Assembly (NCBI RefSeq): GCF_036226505.1 | Contig: NZ_CP108484.1 | Location: 7,068,001 to 7,132,000, forward strand | Direction of reading: 5' to 3' | DNA length: 64,000 nucleotides | From: Kitasatospora sp. NBC_01246 | GTDB lineage: Bacteria > Actinomycetota > Actinomycetes > Streptomycetales > Streptomycetaceae | Shown: piece after piece, positions 1 through 8,682 of the stretch | Numbering within the stretch: position 1 is the stretch's first letter | How the letters are laid out: the number at the start of each line of letters is the position of its first letter | Notes under the pieces: generated by a model | What the model was told of the DNA's origin: nothing | Databases searched by the model: none | What the model saw: only the letters and a program-made list of their open reading frames with translations | Translations under genes and position numbers: made by a program

Positions 1-1
1 C

Positions 2-589
2 CAGTCCTTTGCCACCATCCGGGCCGAGGCCGACCTCGCCGCCCTGCCCGCCGACGTGGCCCAGGTCGCGGTGCGGATGATCCATGCCTGCGGCATGACC
101 GACCTGGTCGAGGACCTGGTGTACTCGCCGGGCGCGGTCGCCTCCGCCCGCGCCGCGCTGCGCGCCGGGGCGCCGATCCTCTGCGATGTGAACATGGTCG
201 CCAGCGGTGTCACCCGCAAGCGGCTGCCCGCCGGCAACGAGGTCATCTGCACCCTCACCGACCCGTCGGTGCCCGAGCTGGCCCGGCGGATGGGCAACAC
301 CCGCAGCGCCGCCGCGATGGAGCTGTGGCTGCCCCGGCTGGAGGGCGCGGTGGTCGCCGTCGGCAACGCGCCGACCTCGCTGTTCCGGCTGCTGGAGCTG
401 ATCGAGGCGGGCGCGCCGCGCCCGGCCGCGGTGATCGGCGTCCCGGTGGGCTTCATCGGCGCCGCCGAGTCCAAGGAGGCCCTGGCGGCGCACCCGTCCG
501 GCCTGGAGCACCTGGTGGTGCGCGGCCGGCGGGGCGGCAGTGCCATGGCCGCGGCGGCCATCAACGCGATTGCGAGTGAGGAAGAGTGA
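2..589 (+). CDS. cobH: Precorrin-8X methylmutase, 5'-truncated by window edge
   Basis: This is the C-terminal part of CobH/CbiC, which moves the C11 methyl group to C12 to convert precorrin-8X to hydrogenobyrinate in corrin-ring synthesis. The reading frame is open from base 2, and the family pattern (IHACGM, then a Gly/Ala-rich segment with CDVNMV, later VGFIGAAESKEAL) is clear. The GTG at 56 is internal, so the real start lies left of the window. The stop TGA overlaps the GTG start of the next gene in a GTGA arrangement, which indicates translational coupling within a rightward cobalamin operon. Confidence 0.93.
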   Translation, partial: QSFATIRAEADLAALPADVAQVAVRMIHACGMTDLVEDLVYSPGAVASARAALRAGAPILCDVNMVASGVTRKRLPAGNEVICTLTDPSVPELARRMGNTRSAAAMELWLPRLEGAVVAVGNAPTSLFRLLELIEAGAPRPAAVIGVPVGFIGAAESKEALAAHPSGLEHLVVRGRRGGSAMAAAAINAIASEEE

Positions 590-2100
590 CGGACGCTCAG
601 CAGACCGGCCGGCTGTACGGGGTCGGGCTCGGCCCGGGGGACCCTTCGCTGGTCACCGTCCGCGCCGCCGAACTCATCGGCAAGGCCGACGTGGTGGCGT
701 ACCACAGCGCCCGGCACGGCCGGTCCATCGCCCGGTCCATCGCCGAGCGCTACCTGACGGGTGGTCAGATCGAGGAGAAGCTGGTCTACCCGCTCACCGT
801 CGAGACCACCGACCACCCCGGCGGCTACCGGGGCGCGCTGGACGACTTCTACCAGGAGGCCGCCGACCGGCTGGCCGCCCACCTCGACGCCGGCCGCAGC
901 GTGGTGGTGCTCGCCGAGGGGGACCCGCTCTTCTACGGCTCCTACCAGCACATGCACAAGCGCCTCGCGCACCGCTACCCCACCGAGGTGGTCCCCGGCG
1001 TGACCTCGGTCAGCGCCGCCGCCGCCCGGCTCGGGGCGCCGCTCACCGAGGCGGAGGAGACGCTCACCGTCATCCCGGGCACGCTGCCCGAGGAGGAGCT
1101 GACCGCGCGGATCGCCTCCGCCGACTCCGCCGTCATCATGAAGCTGGGCCGAACCTTCCCCGCCGTCCGCCGCGCCCTGGAGCGGGCCGGCCGGCTGGCC
1201 GACGCCCAGTACGTCGAGCGGGCCTTCATGGCGGGCGAGCGCACCGGCCCGCTGGCCGACGTCGACCCCGAGAGCGTCCCCTACTTCTCGGTCGCCGTGC
1301 TGCCCAGCAAGGTCGCGCCGCTGGAGCGGCCGGGCCCGCCGGCCGCGGGCCCCGGCAGCGTGACGGTCATCGGCACCGGCCCGGCCGGCCCGCTCTGGCT
1401 CACCCCCGAGGCGCGCGGCGCCCTCGCCGCCGCCACCGACCTGGTCGGCTACACCACCTACCTGGACCGGGTGCCCGAGCGCCCCGGCCAGCAGCGCCAC
1501 GGCTCCGACAACAAGGTGGAGTCCGAGCGGGCCGAGTTCGCACTGGACCTCGCCCGGCGCGGGCACCACGTCGCGGTGGTCTCCTCCGGCGACCCGGGCG
1601 TCTTCGCGATGGCCACCGCCGTCCTGGAGGTCGCCTGCGAGGACGCCTACGGCGACGTCCCGGTCCGGATCGTGCCGGGGATGACGGCCGCCCACGCCGC
1701 CGCCTCCCGGGCCGGCGCCCCGCTCGGCCACGACTACGCGGTGGTCTCGCTCTCCGACCGCCTCAAGCCCTGGGAGGTGGTCGCCAAGCGGCTGCGCGCG
1801 GCGGCCGAGGCCGACCTGGTGCTGGCCCTGTACAACCCCGGTTCGCAGTCCCGCACCACCCAGGTCGGCCTGACCCGGGACCTGCTGCTGGAGTACCGCG
1901 ACCCCGGGACGCCGGTGGTGATGGCCCGCGACGTCGGCGGCCCGACCGAGCGCGTGCGCACCGTCCGCCTCGGCGACCTCGACCCCGCCGAGGTCGACAT
2001 GCGCACCATCCTGCTGATCGGCTCCTCCCAGACCCGGGCCGTCCGGCGCGGCAACGGCACCCAGGTGGTCTGGACGCCCCGCCGCTACCCGGAGGCGTGA
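586..2100 (+). CDS. cobIJ: CobI-CobJ fusion: precorrin-2 C20- and precorrin-3B C17-methyltransferase
   Basis: A two-domain SAM-dependent methyltransferase. Residues 1 to about 245 form CobI/CbiL (GVGLGPGDPSLVTVRA near the start, then VVVLAEGDPLFYGSY). Residues from about 256 to 504 form CobJ/CbiH (VTVIGTGPAGPLWLTPEA, VVSSGDPGVFAMA, LYNPGSQSRTTQ). It performs C20 methylation of precorrin-2 and C17 methylation with ring contraction. The fusion is common in actinobacteria. The GTG start overlaps the cobH stop by 4 bp. A strong hairpin follows the stop codon. Confidence 0.93.
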   Translation: MTDAQQTGRLYGVGLGPGDPSLVTVRAAELIGKADVVAYHSARHGRSIARSIAERYLTGGQIEEKLVYPLTVETTDHPGGYRGALDDFYQEAADRLAAHLDAGRSVVVLAEGDPLFYGSYQHMHKRLAHRYPTEVVPGVTSVSAAAARLGAPLTEAEETLTVIPGTLPEEELTARIASADSAVIMKLGRTFPAVRRALERAGRLADAQYVERAFMAGERTGPLADVDPESVPYFSVAVLPSKVAPLERPGPPAAGPGSVTVIGTGPAGPLWLTPEARGALAAATDLVGYTTYLDRVPERPGQQRHGSDNKVESERAEFALDLARRGHHVAVVSSGDPGVFAMATAVLEVACEDAYGDVPVRIVPGMTAAHAAASRAGAPLGHDYAVVSLSDRLKPWEVVAKRLRAAAEADLVLALYNPGSQSRTTQVGLTRDLLLEYRDPGTPVVMARDVGGPTERVRTVRLGDLDPAEVDMRTILLIGSSQTRAVRRGNGTQVVWTPRRYPEA

Positions 2101-2104
2101 GCCC

Positions 2105-2139
2105 CGCCTTCCTCCCCGCCCGCGGCGGGGAGGAGGGCG
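2105..2139 (+). terminator. Hairpin after cobIJ (terminator or attenuator)
   Basis: A 16-bp stem (one G-U pair, arms 2105-2120 and 2124-2139, 3-base loop) starts five bases after the cobIJ stop. There is no T-run, as is usual for hairpin terminators in this group. It separates cobIJ from cbiD, which begins 64 bases further on, so it may only attenuate transcription. Confidence 0.5.
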
Positions 2140-2202
2140 GCCGGGGACGATGGAGGCCGGCGGGCCGGTTCGAAGGTCCGCGCGAGGTGAGGAGCGGGCG
2201 GC

Positions 2203-3321
2203 GTGGCGGAGGTCGGTGGACGGGCCGGGCAGCTGAGGAGCAGCGGGCTTCGGCCCGGGTGGACGACGGGCGCCTGTGCGACGGCGGCGACCAAGGCGGC
2301 CTACCAGGCGCTGCTGACCGGGGCCTTCCCGGATCCGGTGGTGATCACCCTGCCGAAGGGGCAGCGGCCCGGCTTCGCGCTGGCGGCGGAGGAGCGGGCG
2401 GCCGGCCGGGCGATGGCCGCGGTGGTGAAGGACGCCGGGGACGATCCGGACGTGACGCACGGTGCGCTGATCCGCTCGACGGTGTGGGCGGGGGAGCCGG
2501 GCAGCGGGGTGGTGTTCCGGGCCGGTCCCGGCGTCGGGACGGTCACCAAGGCCGGACTGCCGCTGGCCGTCGGCGAGCCGGCCGTCAACCCGGTGCCCCG
2601 GCAGATGATCCGGGACGCGGTCGCCGAGGTGGCGGCCGAGTTCGGCGGCGGCGGGGACGTCGTGGTGGAGGTCTCGGTGGACCACGGCGAGGAGATCGCC
2701 CGCTCCACCTGGAACCCGCGCCTGGGCATCCTCGGCGGGCTCTCGATCCTCGGCACGACCGGGATCGTCGTCCCCTACTCCTGCTCCGCCTGGATCGACT
2801 CCATCCGGCGCGGGGTGGACGTGGCCCGGGCCGCCGGGCGCACCCATGTCGCGGGCTGCACCGGTTCGACCTCGGAGAAGGTGGCCGCCACCGTGCACGG
2901 CCTGCCCGAGGACGCGCTGCTCGACATGGGCGACTTCGCCGGGGCGGTGCTCAAGTACCTGAAGCGCCACCCGGTGCCGCGGCTGACGGTCGCGGGCGGC
3001 TTCGCCAAGCTCTCCAAGCTGGCCGCCGGTCATCTGGACCTGCACTCGGCCCGCTCCCAGGTCGACCAGGGCTACCTGGCGGACCTGGCCCGCACCGGCG
3101 GCGCCGGGCCCGAGCTGGTCGCGGCGGTCGCGGCCGCCAACACGGCCCTGGAGGCGATCCAGCTCTGCCGCGCGGCCGGCGTTCCGCTCGGTGATCTCGT
3201 CGCCGAGGCGGCCCGGGCCACCGCGCTCGGGGTGCTGGTCGGCTCGCCGGTCGCGGTGGACGTCATCTGCATCGACCGGGCCGGCACGATCGTGGGCCGG
3301 GCGGAACCGCTCGGCCCGTGA
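2203..3321 (+). CDS. cbiD: CbiD, cobalt-precorrin-5B C1-methyltransferase
   Basis: CbiD methylates C1 of (cobalt-)precorrin-5B. The N-terminal RPGWTTGACATAATKAA is the family signature, and the 372-residue length is typical. The GTG start at 2203 is supported by GGAG eight bases upstream. Its presence beside CobH, CobIJ, CobK, CobM and CobL means the C1 methylation step uses the CbiD route rather than CobF. It lies 102 bp after cobIJ, behind a hairpin, and may have partly independent expression. Confidence 0.93.
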   Translation: MAEVGGRAGQLRSSGLRPGWTTGACATAATKAAYQALLTGAFPDPVVITLPKGQRPGFALAAEERAAGRAMAAVVKDAGDDPDVTHGALIRSTVWAGEPGSGVVFRAGPGVGTVTKAGLPLAVGEPAVNPVPRQMIRDAVAEVAAEFGGGGDVVVEVSVDHGEEIARSTWNPRLGILGGLSILGTTGIVVPYSCSAWIDSIRRGVDVARAAGRTHVAGCTGSTSEKVAATVHGLPEDALLDMGDFAGAVLKYLKRHPVPRLTVAGGFAKLSKLAAGHLDLHSARSQVDQGYLADLARTGGAGPELVAAVAAANTALEAIQLCRAAGVPLGDLVAEAARATALGVLVGSPVAVDVICIDRAGTIVGRAEPLGP

Positions 3322-3451
3322 GGTCGCGGGGCGCCGGATCCGTAACAGGACTGTGGCGGTGGTGTGCCGATGCCTCGTCAATCCGGAGCAGAAATGGACA
3401 AAGGTGATGCATTGCCCGCCCCCGACCCTGTTGCTATCTCAAGCATGAGAT

Positions 3452-4993
3452 ATGGTCTGGCGAGTGACAGGCGACTACCTCACCCGTATCGGCACCCTCA
3501 TCCGCACCGCGCGTCAGCACCGTGGTTGGTCCCAGGCCCAGCTCGGCGAGGCCCTCGGCACCAGCCAGAGCGCGGTCAACCGCATCGAACAGGGCAAGCA
3601 GAACGTCAGTCTTGAGATGATCGCCCGCATCGGCGAAGCCCTCGACAGCGAGATCGTCTCCCTCGGCTACGCCGGCCCGATGCACCTTCGGGTCGCCGGC
3701 GGCACCCAGCTCTCCGGCGCGATCGACGTCCGCAGCAGCAAGAACGCCTGCGTCGCGATCCTCTGCGCCTCGCTGCTGACCACCGGCCGCACCACGATCC
3801 GCCAGGTCGCCCGGATCGAGGAGGTGTACCGGATCCTCGAAGTGCTCACCAGCATCGGCGTCAAGAGCCGCTGGACCAACGAGGGCCGCGACCTCGAACT
3901 CACCCCGCCCGCCGAGCTCGACCTCGCGGCGATGGACGTCGAGGCCGCCCGCCGCACCCGCAGCGTGCTGATGTTCCTCGGCCCGCTGATGCACCGCGCC
4001 GACCGCTTCGCTATCCCGTACGCGGGCGGCTGCGACCTCGGCACCCGCACCGTCCAGCCGCACCTGACCGCGCTGCGCCGCTTCGGCCTGGAGGTCGCCA
4101 CCACCTCCGGCGCCTACCACGCCTCCGTCCAGCCCGGCGCGCCGATGGACCGGCCGATCGTGCTGACCGAGCGCGGCGACACCGTCACCGAGAACGCCCT
4201 GCTCGCCGCCGCCCGGCACGACGGCGTCAGCGTCATCCGCAACGCCTCCCCCAACTACATGGTCCAGGACCTCTGCTTCTTCCTGGAGCGGCTGGGCGTG
4301 AAGATCGAGGGCATCGGCACCACCACCCTCACCGTGCACGGCGTCCCCGAGATCACCCGCGACGTCGACTACACCCCGGCCGAGGACCCGGTGGAGGCGA
4401 TGAGCCTGCTCGCCGCCGCGGTGGTCACCTCCTCCGAGCTGACGATCCGCCGGGTGCCGATCGAGTTCCTGGAGATCGAGCTCGCGGTGCTGGAGGGGAT
4501 GGGCCTCGACTACGACCGCACCCCCGAGTACCGGGCCCACAACGGCTACACCCGGCTGGTCGACCTCACCGTGCGCCCCTCCAAGCTGACCGCGCCGGTC
4601 GACACCATCCACCCGATGCCGTTCCCCGGCATCAACATCGACAACGTGCCGTTCTTCGCCGCGATCGCCGCGGCCGCCAACGGCACCACGATGATCCACG
4701 ACTGGGTGTACGACAACCGCGCCATCTACCTGACCGAACTCACCCGGCTCGGCGCGGACATCAAGCTGCTCGACCCGCACCGGGTGCTCGTCCAGGGCCC
4801 GACCCGCTGGCGCGCCGCCGAGATGGTCTGCCCGCCGGCGCTGCGCCCGGCCGTGGTGATCCTGCTCGCGATGCTCGCCGCGAAGGGCACCTCGGTGCTG
4901 CGCAACGTGTACGTCATCAACCGCGGCTACGAGGACCTCGCCGAGCGCCTCAACTCGATCGGCGCCCAGATCGAGACCTTCCGCGACATCTGA
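3452..4993 (+). CDS. XRE-type HTH fused to MurA-like enolpyruvyl transferase
   Basis: A 513-residue fusion. Residues about 8-65 are a Cro/C1 helix-turn-helix (IGTLIRTARQHRGWSQAQLG, then SQSAVNRIEQGKQ). Residues about 70-513 are an EPSP-synthase/MurA fold like UDP-GlcNAc 1-carboxyvinyltransferase. MurA landmarks kept are K97-N98, the nucleophilic Cys194 in GGCDLG, Arg199 and the C-terminal NRGYE. The segment holding MurA's catalytic Asp (HPAFPTD in E. coli) reads HPMPFPGINID here, so that Asp is replaced or shifted. Catalysis is therefore uncertain, and the HTH suggests a DNA-binding or sensing role. An alternative GTG start lies at 3464; neither start has a clear ribosome site. It is probably not the housekeeping MurA. 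Confidence 0.85.
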   Translation: MVWRVTGDYLTRIGTLIRTARQHRGWSQAQLGEALGTSQSAVNRIEQGKQNVSLEMIARIGEALDSEIVSLGYAGPMHLRVAGGTQLSGAIDVRSSKNACVAILCASLLTTGRTTIRQVARIEEVYRILEVLTSIGVKSRWTNEGRDLELTPPAELDLAAMDVEAARRTRSVLMFLGPLMHRADRFAIPYAGGCDLGTRTVQPHLTALRRFGLEVATTSGAYHASVQPGAPMDRPIVLTERGDTVTENALLAAARHDGVSVIRNASPNYMVQDLCFFLERLGVKIEGIGTTTLTVHGVPEITRDVDYTPAEDPVEAMSLLAAAVVTSSELTIRRVPIEFLEIELAVLEGMGLDYDRTPEYRAHNGYTRLVDLTVRPSKLTAPVDTIHPMPFPGINIDNVPFFAAIAAAANGTTMIHDWVYDNRAIYLTELTRLGADIKLLDPHRVLVQGPTRWRAAEMVCPPALRPAVVILLAMLAAKGTSVLRNVYVINRGYEDLAERLNSIGAQIETFRDI

Positions 4994-5006
4994 CGGACCG
5001 CCCGCC

Positions 5007-5033
5007 GGCCGGCCTCACCCGTCGAGGCCGGCC
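5007..5033 (+). terminator. Hairpin after HTH-MurA gene
   Basis: A perfect 10-bp GC stem (5007-5016 with 5024-5033, 7-base loop) begins 14 bases after the stop at 4993. It is positioned as a terminator for the rightward gene. Confidence 0.5.
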
Positions 5034-5117
5034 AGCAGGCCGGCGACCTCCAGCCCGGCGGTGTCCTGGTCCTTCCGGTGGGTCCGCATCGGTTCTCCGT
5101 CGCTGCTCGTGGCCCGG

Positions 5118-5621
5118 CTACTCGCCGGTCGCGCCGTCCAGGTGCTCGCGCAGCAGGTCGGCGTGGCCGTTGTGGCGGGCGTACTCCTCGATCATGTGGG
5201 TGAGGATCCAGCGGAGCGAGAAGGCCTCCTCGCCGTGGTGTCCGAGGGAGTCCAACGACTCGGCGGCGGCGACCAGTTCCCGGGCGTGGTCGCACTCGCC
5301 GCGCCAGACGGCGAAGGCCTCCGCGGGGTCGGCCGTGTCGACGTCGAACTCGGCGAAGCTGCCGTCGGGGTGCTTCCAGAAGCCGGGCCTGGCCTCGTCG
5401 GCGAAGGTGTTGCGGAACCAGCCGCGCTCCACCTCGGCGAGGTGGCGGACCAGGCCGAGCAGCGAGAGCGCGGACGGCCGCAGGACGCGCGCGCGGAGCT
5501 GCTCGGTGCTCAGCCCGGCGCACTTCATCGCCAGCGTGTCCCGCTGGAAGTCCAGGAAGCTGACCAGGGTGGCGCGTTCGTCGGCGGTCTGTTCGGTCGG
5601 GGTGCGCTCTTCGGCTCTCAT
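5118..5621 (-). CDS. DinB/DUF664-family protein
   Basis: A 167-residue four-helix protein of the DinB/YfiT superfamily, with conserved segments LVRHLAEVERGWFRN and HMIEEYARHNGHADLLRE. The histidines in RHLAEVE and in the HMIEEYARHNGH segment match the usual metal-binding triad. Members include metal-dependent thiol (mycothiol or bacillithiol) transferases and many uncharacterised proteins, so the substrate cannot be named. It lies 40 bp downstream of cobK on the same strand and could be co-transcribed with the cobL-cobM-cobK operon without being a cobalamin enzyme. Confidence 0.85.
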   Translation of the reverse strand: MRAEERTPTEQTADERATLVSFLDFQRDTLAMKCAGLSTEQLRARVLRPSALSLLGLVRHLAEVERGWFRNTFADEARPGFWKHPDGSFAEFDVDTADPAEAFAVWRGECDHARELVAAAESLDSLGHHGEEAFSLRWILTHMIEEYARHNGHADLLREHLDGATGE

Positions 5622-5661
5622 CGGCCCATCCTGGCAGGGCCGCCGTCGGCCGTCGCCCGGT

Positions 5662-6462
5662 TTACCGGGGAGCGAGACCGCGCGCCGCGAGCCAGTCCAG
5701 GGCGGCCGGCACCGATGCGGCGGCCGGCACCCCGGCCGGCGGCGCCGGCCGCTCCACGACCACCACCGGCAGGCCGAGTTCGCGCGCCGCGGTGAGCTTG
5801 GGGGCGGTGGCGGCGCCGCCGCTGTCCTTGGTGACCACGACGTCGATCCGGTGCTCGCGCAGCAGGGCCCGCTCGCCGTCCAGGGTGAACGGGCCGCGGT
5901 CGAGCAGCACGTCGAGGGCGGCGGGCACCGGCGGCTCGGGCGGGTCGACCGAGCGGGCCAGGAAGCGCAGGCCGTCGAGGTGGGCGAAGGCGCCGATGCC
6001 CTGGCGGCCGGTGGTGAGGAAGACCCGCCGGCCCAGCCCGGGCAGCACGGCGGCGGCGGCGTCCAGCGACTCCACCGGATGCCAGCGGTCGCCGTCCACC
6101 GGCGACCAGCCGGGCCGGCGCAGCGCCAGCAGCGGGACGCCGGTGGCCGCGGCGGCCAGCGCGGCGTTGCGCGACATGACGGCCGCGAACGGGTGGGTGG
6201 CGTCGACCACCGCGTCCACCCGCTCCGCGCGCAGCCAGGCGGCGAGCCCGTCCGGTCCGCCGAAGCCGCCGATCCGGACCTCGCCCGCGGGCAGCCGCGG
6301 TGCGGCGACCCGCCCGGCGAGCGAGCTGGTGACCCTCGGCCCGGTGGCCCCCTGCCGGGTGAGCCCCGGCCCGGGGTCCTCCGGCGCCGGGTCGGAGGCC
6401 AGGGCGGCGGCGAGGGCCCGCGCCTCGGTCGTGCCGCCGAGGACGAGCAGGTGGGCCCTCAC
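5662..6462 (-). CDS. cobK: Precorrin-6A reductase
   Basis: CobK/CbiJ reduces precorrin-6A to dihydro-precorrin-6 with NADPH. The 266-residue protein begins LLVLGGTTEARALA, the family's nucleotide-binding start, and has VDATHPFAAVMSRNA and VVTKDSGG further on. The GTG start (6462-6460) overlaps the cobM stop TGA (6461-6459), and this fixes the start. It is the last gene of the leftward cobL-cobM-cobK operon. Confidence 0.93.
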   Translation of the reverse strand: MRAHLLVLGGTTEARALAAALASDPAPEDPGPGLTRQGATGPRVTSSLAGRVAAPRLPAGEVRIGGFGGPDGLAAWLRAERVDAVVDATHPFAAVMSRNAALAAAATGVPLLALRRPGWSPVDGDRWHPVESLDAAAAVLPGLGRRVFLTTGRQGIGAFAHLDGLRFLARSVDPPEPPVPAALDVLLDRGPFTLDGERALLREHRIDVVVTKDSGGAATAPKLTAARELGLPVVVVERPAPPAGVPAAASVPAALDWLAARGLAPR

Positions 6463-7220
6463 GCGCCGCAGGGCTCGTGCGGGCGCTCGCGGTCCGCCGA
6501 GTAGAGGTGACTGTCCCGGAACTGCTCGGCGGTCAGCGTGCGGCCGATCAGGATGACGGCGGTGCGCACCACGCCCGCCGCCTTCACCTGCTCGGCGATG
6601 CTGGCGACGGTGCCCCGCAGCACCAGCTCGTCCGGGCGGCTCGCCATCGCCACGACGGCGACCGGGCAGTCGGCGCCGTAGTGCGGCAGCACCTGCTCGA
6701 CCACGTCGTCGATGTACCCGGCGGCGAGGTGCAGCACCAGCAGCGCGCCGCTGCGGCCGAGCGTGGCGAGGTCCTCGCCCTCGGGCATCGGGGTGGCCCG
6801 CTTGGCGATCCGGGTGAGGATGACGGTCTGGCCGACGGTCGGCACCGTCAGTTCGCGCTTGAGCGCGGCCGCCGCGGCGGCGAAGGCGGGCACGCCGGGC
6901 ACGATCTCGTAGGGCACGCCCGCCGCGTCGAGCCGGCGCATCTGCTCGGCGACGGCGCTGAACACGGACGGGTCGCCGGAGTGCAGCCGGGCCACGTCCT
7001 GCCCGGCCTCGTGGGCGGCGACCAGCTCGGCGACGATCCGGTCCAGGTCGAGCTGGGCCGTGTCGACCAGCCGGGCACCGGCCGGGCACTCGTCCAGCAG
7101 CTCGCGCGGCACCAGGCTGCCGGCGTACAGGCAGACCTCGGCGCGGGCCAGGATGCGCGCACCGCGCAGGGTGATCAGGTCGGCGGCGCCCGGGCCGGCC
7201 CCGATGAAGTAGACGGTCAC
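6459..7220 (-). CDS. cobM: Precorrin-4 C11-methyltransferase
   Basis: CobM/CbiF is a SAM-dependent methyltransferase acting at C11 of precorrin-4. The 253-residue protein has the tetrapyrrole methylase pattern: VYFIGAGPGAADLITLRG at the N terminus, RLHSGDPSVFSA in the middle, and YEIVPGVPAFAAAAAAL. The GTG start overlaps the cobL stop by 4 bp, and its own stop overlaps the start of cobK, so the three genes are translationally coupled. Confidence 0.94.
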   Translation of the reverse strand: MTVYFIGAGPGAADLITLRGARILARAEVCLYAGSLVPRELLDECPAGARLVDTAQLDLDRIVAELVAAHEAGQDVARLHSGDPSVFSAVAEQMRRLDAAGVPYEIVPGVPAFAAAAAALKRELTVPTVGQTVILTRIAKRATPMPEGEDLATLGRSGALLVLHLAAGYIDDVVEQVLPHYGADCPVAVVAMASRPDELVLRGTVASIAEQVKAAGVVRTAVILIGRTLTAEQFRDSHLYSADRERPHEPCGA

Positions 7221-8455
7221 GAGCTCGCTCCTGGATCGGTCGAAGGTTTGACGGCGGACCACTGGGTGACCGGCATCGCCTGCCGCCAGCCGGTGAAGCC
7301 GCCCACGGGCACGGCGTGCGCCACGGCGAGGCGCAGCAGCTCGCCGCCGTGCCGCCGGTACCAGCTGGTCAGCAGGGCCTCGGACTCCAGCGTCACGGTG
7401 TTGGCGACCAGCCGGCCGCCCGGTGGCAGCGCCGCCCAGCAGGCGTCCAGCAGGCCGGGCGCGGTGAGGCCGCCGCCGATGAACACGGCGTCGGGGGCGG
7501 GCAGCCCGGCGAGCGCGTCCGGCGCCGCGCCGGCGACCACCCGCAGCCGGGGCACGCCCAGCGCGGCGGCGTTGCGGCCGATCCGCTCGGCCCGGACGGC
7601 GCTCCGCTCGACGGTCACCGCCCGGTTGTCCCGGTGGGCGCGCAGCCACTCGATCGCGATCGAGCCGGAGCCGCCGCCGACATCCCAGAGCAGCTCGCCG
7701 GGGGCGGGCGCGAGGGTGGCCAGGGTCGCGGCGCGCACGTGCCGCTTGGTCAGCTGGCCGTCGCTCTCGTAGGCGTGGTCGGGCAGGCCGGGCACCAGCG
7801 AGGTCCGGGGGCCGTCCGCCAGCTCGACGGCGATGACGTTCAGCGGGTCGCCCGCGGGGTGCGGCCAGCCGTCGGCCGGGCCGTCCAGCCGCCGCTCGCC
7901 GGGGGAGCCGAGCTGTTCCAGCACGTGCAGCCGGGCGGTGCCGAAGCCGCGTGCGGTGAGCAGCGCGGCGACGGCGGCGGGCGTCCGGGCGTCGGCGCCG
8001 AGGACGAGCAGCCGGCGGCCGGCGTGCAGGGCGAGCGTCAGGGTGTCCAGGGGGCGGCCGACCAGGCTGACCACCTCGGTGCCCTCCAGCGGCCAGCCGA
8101 GCCGGGCGCAGGCGTAGGAGACGGAGGAGGGGTGCGGCAGGACGCGCAGCCGTTCGGCGCCGACGGTCTCGGCGAGGGTGCGGCCGATGCCGAAGAACAT
8201 CGGGTCGCCGCTGGCGAGCACGGCCACCCGGCGGCCGGCGTGCTCGGCGAGCAGCCCGGGGACGGCCGGGCGCAGCGGGGACGGCCACGGCACCCGTTCG
8301 GCGGCCACCTCGGCGGCGGGGAGCAGGGCCAGCTGGCGCGGGCCGCCGATCACCACCTCGGCCGTCCGCAGCGCCGCCCGGGAGGTGGTGGCGAGGCCGG
8401 GCCAGCCGTCGGCGCCGATCCCGACGACGGTGATCGGCGGTGGCAGCTCGGGCAC
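7217..8455 (-). CDS. cobL: CobL: precorrin-6Y C5,15-methyltransferase (CbiE-CbiT fusion)
   Basis: A 412-residue bifunctional enzyme that methylates C5 and C15 and decarboxylates the C12 acetate. Residues 1 to about 205 are the CbiE domain (ITVVGIGADGWPGL, VAVLASGDPMFFGIGRTL). Residues from about 215 are the CbiT domain with a Rossmann SAM site (LLWDVGGGSGSIAIEWLR). The GTG start has GAGGAG upstream on its strand. It is the first gene of the leftward operon, and its upstream DNA (8456-8682) holds a short tandem repeat. Confidence 0.94.
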   Translation of the reverse strand: MPELPPPITVVGIGADGWPGLATTSRAALRTAEVVIGGPRQLALLPAAEVAAERVPWPSPLRPAVPGLLAEHAGRRVAVLASGDPMFFGIGRTLAETVGAERLRVLPHPSSVSYACARLGWPLEGTEVVSLVGRPLDTLTLALHAGRRLLVLGADARTPAAVAALLTARGFGTARLHVLEQLGSPGERRLDGPADGWPHPAGDPLNVIAVELADGPRTSLVPGLPDHAYESDGQLTKRHVRAATLATLAPAPGELLWDVGGGSGSIAIEWLRAHRDNRAVTVERSAVRAERIGRNAAALGVPRLRVVAGAAPDALAGLPAPDAVFIGGGLTAPGLLDACWAALPPGGRLVANTVTLESEALLTSWYRRHGGELLRLAVAHAVPVGGFTGWRQAMPVTQWSAVKPSTDPGASS

Positions 8456-8484
8456 CGGGGGCTCCTCGTTCGGTCAGTGTCGTG

Positions 8485-8508
8485 CGGGTCTGCGGGTCTG
8501 CGGGTCTG
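8485..8508. repeat. 8-bp tandem repeat, three copies, upstream of cobL
   Basis: Three perfect copies of CGGGTCTG stand 30 bases upstream of the cobL start. The repeat lies in the leader or promoter region of the leftward cobalamin operon and could vary in copy number. No B12-box-like sequence is visible around it. Confidence 0.8.
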
Positions 8509-8682
8509 CGGTCCGTGTTCCACAGCCGGTCGGTCGGCCTGCCGTCGGCGCCGCTCGGCCGACGAAGGCGTGGCCGGGGCAGCCTACCTGGCGGTACACG
8601 GCCACCACCCGGTCAGGGTGCACGCCCCGGTGGCCGCGGTCAGTGTCGTCCGGGGGCGGTTCAGCGCGCGACGGAGGGCACC

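Noticed and set aside
540..3194. An 884-codon plus-strand open frame over cobIJ and cbiD
   Set aside because: It is out of frame with two clearly recognisable cobalamin enzymes and is made almost wholly of Arg, Pro, Gly and Ala.
8456..8682. Cobalamin riboswitch upstream of cobL
   Set aside because: I looked for the B12 box (GCCACTG) and the GGGAA/GGTG core on both strands and saw no convincing match. A covariance search would settle it.
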